Assembly: GCF_000332355.1 (NCBI RefSeq)
Contig: NZ_KB235959.1
Coordinates: 131,986 to 179,898, forward strand
Source: Baaleninema simplex PCC 7105
Lineage (GTDB): Bacteria > Cyanobacteriota > Cyanobacteriia > Cyanobacteriales > Geitlerinemataceae
Reading direction: 5' to 3'
DNA length: 47,913 nt
The notes below the pieces were generated by a model. It saw only the letters and a list, made by a program, of their open reading frames with translations, was not told the origin of the DNA and did no database searches. This document shows, piece by piece, positions 45,453 to 47,913 of the stretch (position 1 is its first letter; every line of letters begins with the position of its first letter). Position numbers and translations under genes: made by a program.

Positions 45453-45539
45453 GGGTGCATCTCAGTTTTGCAAAAATATGAGAATTGGAGGCTGAAATCC
45501 TTATTCTCTCGTATAAATTTACATTTTTGAGATGCACCC
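45453..45539. mobile_element. 87-bp MITE with perfect 8-bp target duplication (copy 2)
   Basis: Ends GGGTGCATCTCA (45453-45464) and TGAGATGCACCC (45528-45539) are perfectly inverted over 12 bp. They are flanked by CCCTTGTA on both sides (45445-45452 and 45540-45547). The same site without the element exists at 20706-20730, where TCCTTGTATGTTGGCGG is continuous. Confidence 0.85.
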
Positions 45540-45563
45540 CCCTTGTATGTTGTCGGTGGGGGC

Positions 45564-45620
45564 GGTGCGTGACAATTTATGGGTCTCACGATCGACACCC
45601 TATTTTTCAAGTCACGTACC
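45564..45620. repeat. Type A palindromic repeat next to the ureE stop
   Basis: It runs from GGTGCGTGAC (45564-45573) to GTCACGTACC (45611-45620), followed by the CTACGACTGT flank that runs directly into the ureE stop codon at 45630-45632. Confidence 0.78.
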
Positions 45621-45629
45621 CTACGACTG

Positions 45630-46067
45630 TCAATGATGATGTTTGTACGCCCCGGATTCTGGCTGAAACGGGGCGATTTCTTCGCGAACGTTGACGTCGA
45701 GGTGTTCTAACATTCCTTTCAATACGGGATCGGGAGAGAGGCGCAGGTAATCTGAGGCGATTTCGAGGGAAACGTGGCGGTTTCCTAGATGATAGGCGGC
45801 GCGAAGTAAGTCGAGTGGTGTGGCGGCTGTGACGGTGAGAACGGGTTCGGGTTTGGCGACGACGCGCACCCAGCAGTCTCGGGTGTCGGGTTGCAGCCAG
45901 TCGCCGTCGTGGAGGACGGTTCCCCGAGTTAATCGCAAGAAGACAGTGTCACCGGAATTTGTGGTGAAGCGGTGTCGGCTACGGGTGCGTTCTTCAGCGG
46001 TGAGGGAAAGGGTAAAGTTGGGAGCGATCGCCCCTTCGGGACGTACCAGTTGTGTTAAAACGAGCAT
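45630..46067 (-). CDS. ureE: Urease accessory protein UreE
   Basis: UreE is the nickel metallochaperone that delivers Ni to urease. The 145-residue protein has the N-terminal beta domain ([16 protein letters not shown]) and the C-terminal metal-binding domain with [14 protein letters not shown] (the conserved nickel-site His, about residue 97) and PFQPESGAY. It ends in a short KHHH tail that may bind metal. The ATG at 46067 is used; no Shine-Dalgarno stands out. The other ure genes are not in the window; scattered urease genes are common in cyanobacteria. Confidence 0.9.
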   Translation of the reverse strand: MLVLTQLVRPEGAIAPNFTLSLTAEERTRSRHRFTTNSGDTVFLRLTRGTVLHDGDWLQPDTRDCWVRVVAKPEPVLTVTAATPLDLLRAAYHLGNRHVSLEIASDYLRLSPDPVLKGMLEHLDVNVREEIAPFQPESGAYKHHH

Positions 46068-46394
46068 TTTGGACAGAAAATCGCGATTTTATAGATTTTA
46101 TTTTAAGCGATCGCTTTCTCGGTGCTTTATGCAGTGACAATTTATTTTTAGGCTGGAGGGTATTGCCACTGTTGGAAAAGCGTGGTTATAAGCAGGAGAG
46201 AGCGATCGCACTGTGACAAGTTTTGAGAGTTTCAGGTGTTTCAGGTACTGAGGCGTTAACGCGCGATCGCGAACAGTATTCGAGCGGGTTATTTCACACG
46301 GCAATATAGAGACAAAATTTCAAATGTCTCTTAAAAGTTAGTGCGTTGTTTGACTTCAAAATCGTATTTTTCTGAAACTTCACAGGAGGATTTT
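46068..46394. other. Intergenic region, ureE / amylase stub
   Basis: 327 bp with several HIP1 sites and AT-rich patches on either side. I see no gene, repeat module or strong terminator. It must hold the ureE promoter and probably the old amylase promoter. Confidence 0.4.
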
Positions 46395-46520
46395 ATGGCT
46401 GCGATCGAACAACACGACGTTATCTATTTTGTCATGACTGATCGCTTTTGCGACGGCGATTCTTCTAACAATCAAGGGGTCGATCGTCGATCGCTCGAAT
46501 ACAAAATAATTTTATTGTAA
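46395..46520 (+). pseudogene. N-terminal stub of an alpha-amylase family (GH13) gene
   Basis: A strong AGGAGG ribosome site precedes ATG 46395. The first ~31 residues (IEQHDVIYFVMTDRFCDGD, then NNQGVDR) match the opening of alpha-amylases, where VIYFVMTDRF is the first barrel strand. The match stops abruptly after GVDR; ten unrelated residues and TAA (46518-46520) follow. The rest of the enzyme is absent, so this is the edge of a deletion or rearrangement. Confidence 0.7.
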
Positions 46521-46688
46521 ATCATTCGTACGTGATTGTATATTTATTTAGTTCGTATCCGTAGTTTCACAGATACTTTGTAAAACTTTTTAAATTTAAT
46601 TCAATAATATGATTGGCGCTCGACAATTCCAGATTATTTGTGTCATCTTGAAAAGGAAAGGCTATTTATTTGAGTGCGAAATTTCGTA

Positions 46689-47579
46689 ATGACGACCCAG
46701 AAAAATAGATGGCTTGCGATTTACATCGATCGCCAAAGCATCTCAAAACGACTTGCTACGGCTTCATTCGTAGCAATTAGCCAGATTTTAGGATTAGAAC
46801 TCATCAGTTCTACCTCAGCATTTTCACAAATCGCTCCTGACAATACTCTCAGCATTCCTTCCCAGGTTAACGTAGGAGGAAATACTTACACCATTGAAGG
46901 AGGAACAGCAGCTGGAGGCAACCTCTTTCATTCGTTTGAAGAGTTTTCCGTTCCCACGGGACGCGAAGCTTTTTTTAACAACGCGACAAACATCGAAAAT
47001 ATTCTGACGCGAGTCACTGGAGGGAATCTCTCTCGCATCGACGGCTTAATTCGCGCGGCTCTTCGGAGTTTAGGGTGACAGAAAAACTAACTTCACGAGA
47101 TTTCAAGGGTTTTGGCTCTCGAATCTTCAATTTTTTGTATCATGCTATACATTTATAACCACAAACTCCGAAGACCCATTCGCGCCAACGGAACCGCCAA
47201 CCTGTTTTTGCTCAATCCCAACGGCTTGATTTTCGGGCCGAACGCCCGATTAGACATTGGCGGCTCGTTTTTCGGCACGACAGCCGACCGTCTCGTGTTT
47301 GAAAACGGACTAGAATTCAGCGCCACCTCTCCCGAAGCGCAGCCGTTGCTCGCGGTCAACGTTCCGGTTGGACTACAACTCGGCGCCGATCCTGCTCCCG
47401 TGCAAGTGCAAGCCCCCATCCTAGCGGTGGCACCGGGCAGAACTTTGGCCTTAGTCGGCGGCCACCTCAACTTAGATGGAGCGATTTTGAGCGCTCCTGG
47501 GGGTCGCATCGAGTTAGGGGGACTCTCCGATGCCGGAACCCTAACCGTGAACGGAAACCCTGAGAGGGTGACAACATAG
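46689..47579 (+). pseudogene. Second two-partner-secretion exoprotein gene, doubly interrupted
   Basis: The N-terminus has a long signal peptide (SFVAISQILGLELISSTSAF) and the TPS domain. The first part ends GGNLSRIDGLIR at about 47055 and the frame resumes at 47177 with RANGTANLFLLNPNGLIFG, the hallmark motif. A 120-bp MITE (47057-47176) causes the break and its removal restores the frame exactly. A second insertion from about 47556 truncates the gene after TLTVNGN. It is paralogous to the gene at 20821-23544. ATG 46689 is preferred; GTG 46674 is possible. Confidence 0.85.
47057..47176. mobile_element. 120-bp MITE with ISL3-like ends in the exoprotein gene
   Basis: The ends GGCTCTTCGGAGTTT (47057-47071) and AAACTCCGAAGACCC (47162-47176) match at 14 of 15. 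Perfect 8-bp duplications ATTCGCGC flank it (47049-47056 and 47177-47184). GGxTCTTC ends with 8-bp duplications are known for the ISL3 family, so it is probably mobilised by an ISL3 transposase. Confidence 0.85.
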
Positions 47580-47913
47580 CTAGACCCCCTGCCTCACAAG
47601 GGATAGAGCCTCTAGCCCTCGTTGAAAATGGAGAGATTTGTGAGGCTTCAACGCCATGAGCGCCAACATCCAATCTCTCCAGAGCAGCAGGGATTGACTC
47701 CAAGCATAACCGGATAATCCGAGGGAAAAAACACTAATGATGAGGAAAACCTTGAGGGGTCAGGGTCTGAACGACCTAAATAGGATTGGACGTGAGATTC
47801 AAGGAGACGCTGACCCGAACGAGTTGCTAACCAATAGGCTAAAGTCATGAGCAAAATGAGCGCCAAAAGTCGACGGAGGACTGACTCGAGTTGACTCAAG
47901 ATTGTAGCCGCCA
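47556..47913 (-). mobile_element. Insertion sequence truncated by the window edge
   Basis: Foreign sequence begins near 47556 (ACCCTGAGAGGGTGACAAC), where the exoprotein frame loses its family sequence, and continues to the window end with a transposase 3' region on the minus strand. The partner inverted repeat and target duplication are outside the window. Confidence 0.65.
47580..47913 (-). pseudogene. Transposase C-terminal part, frameshifted, runs off the window
   Basis: On the minus strand the frame entering at the window edge reads SQLESVLRRLLALILLMTL and then AYWLATRSGQ. Near 47750-47765 the sense frame appears to shift and continues as PLKVFLIISVFSLGLSGYAW, then WMLALMALKPHKSLHF, ending GLEALSLVRQGV with TAG at 47580-47582. 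The frameshift suggests a dead copy. The family is not certain; it is a DDE-type C-terminus by its hydrophobic helix followed by a basic tail. Confidence 0.55.

Noticed and set aside
1-47913. tRNA or rRNA genes
   Set aside because: No cloverleaf with a GTTCGANTC T-arm and no rRNA-like stretch was found by eye; a tRNAscan run would settle it.

Overview
The window comes from a cyanobacterial chromosome, most likely a filamentous one. Evidence: cyanobacterial single-copy genes (petG, cytM, a cyAbrB regulator, an lpxB-related gene, a CobT-like UPF0284 gene), very frequent GCGATCGC (HIP1) octamers, and gaps packed with short tandem repeats and palindromic repeats. No rRNA or tRNA gene was recognised. 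The species cannot be named from the sequence alone.

Layout. 1-8 kb: a transposase tail, rsmD, petG (37 codons), a hypothetical gene, cytM, a solute-binding lipoprotein, a small coiled-coil protein, a CobT-like gene, and a CRP/FNR regulator paired with a DUF2232 membrane protein. 8.3-14.6 kb: one 2105-residue, extremely acidic protein with an N-terminal coiled coil, internal repeats and a C-terminal domain that looks like a diverged Hsp70/actin-type ATPase. This is the most unusual gene here. 14.6-19 kb: an orphan near-consensus promoter, purK, a CPBP protease, cyAbrB with a structured leader, and lpxD. 19-26 kb: an IS4-type element inside a GA-rich repeat, a two-partner-secretion exoprotein, and a wrecked iscB element (candidate omega RNA, HNH domain hit by a palindromic repeat, C-terminus split by a 410-bp IS200/IS605-like insertion). 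26-32.7 kb: a B12-radical SAM protein, an epimerase, hemE, an lpxB-related gene and an O-antigen ligase. 33-45.3 kb: ackA, a histidine phosphatase, pyk, glgX, xfp, a DUF1269 protein and glgP. 45.3-47.9 kb: repeats and MITEs, ureE, an alpha-amylase stub, and a second exoprotein gene broken by a MITE and by an IS that runs off the window.

How the genes fit together. The 33-45 kb block is a carbon-catabolism neighbourhood. GlgX and GlgP mobilise glycogen, phosphoketolase (Xfp) makes acetyl-phosphate from sugar phosphates, AckA turns that into acetate and ATP, and Pyk closes lower glycolysis; this suits dark or fermentative energy supply. LpxD, the LpxB-related protein and the O-antigen ligase relate to the outer envelope; HemE, PetG and CytM to tetrapyrroles and electron transport.

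The gaps are built from recurring modules: GA-rich octamer arrays (always purine-rich on the + strand), heptamer arrays, GTGCGTGAC-bounded palindromes in three internal types, and MITEs with perfect 8-bp target duplications. Several of these touch stop codons or interrupt genes.
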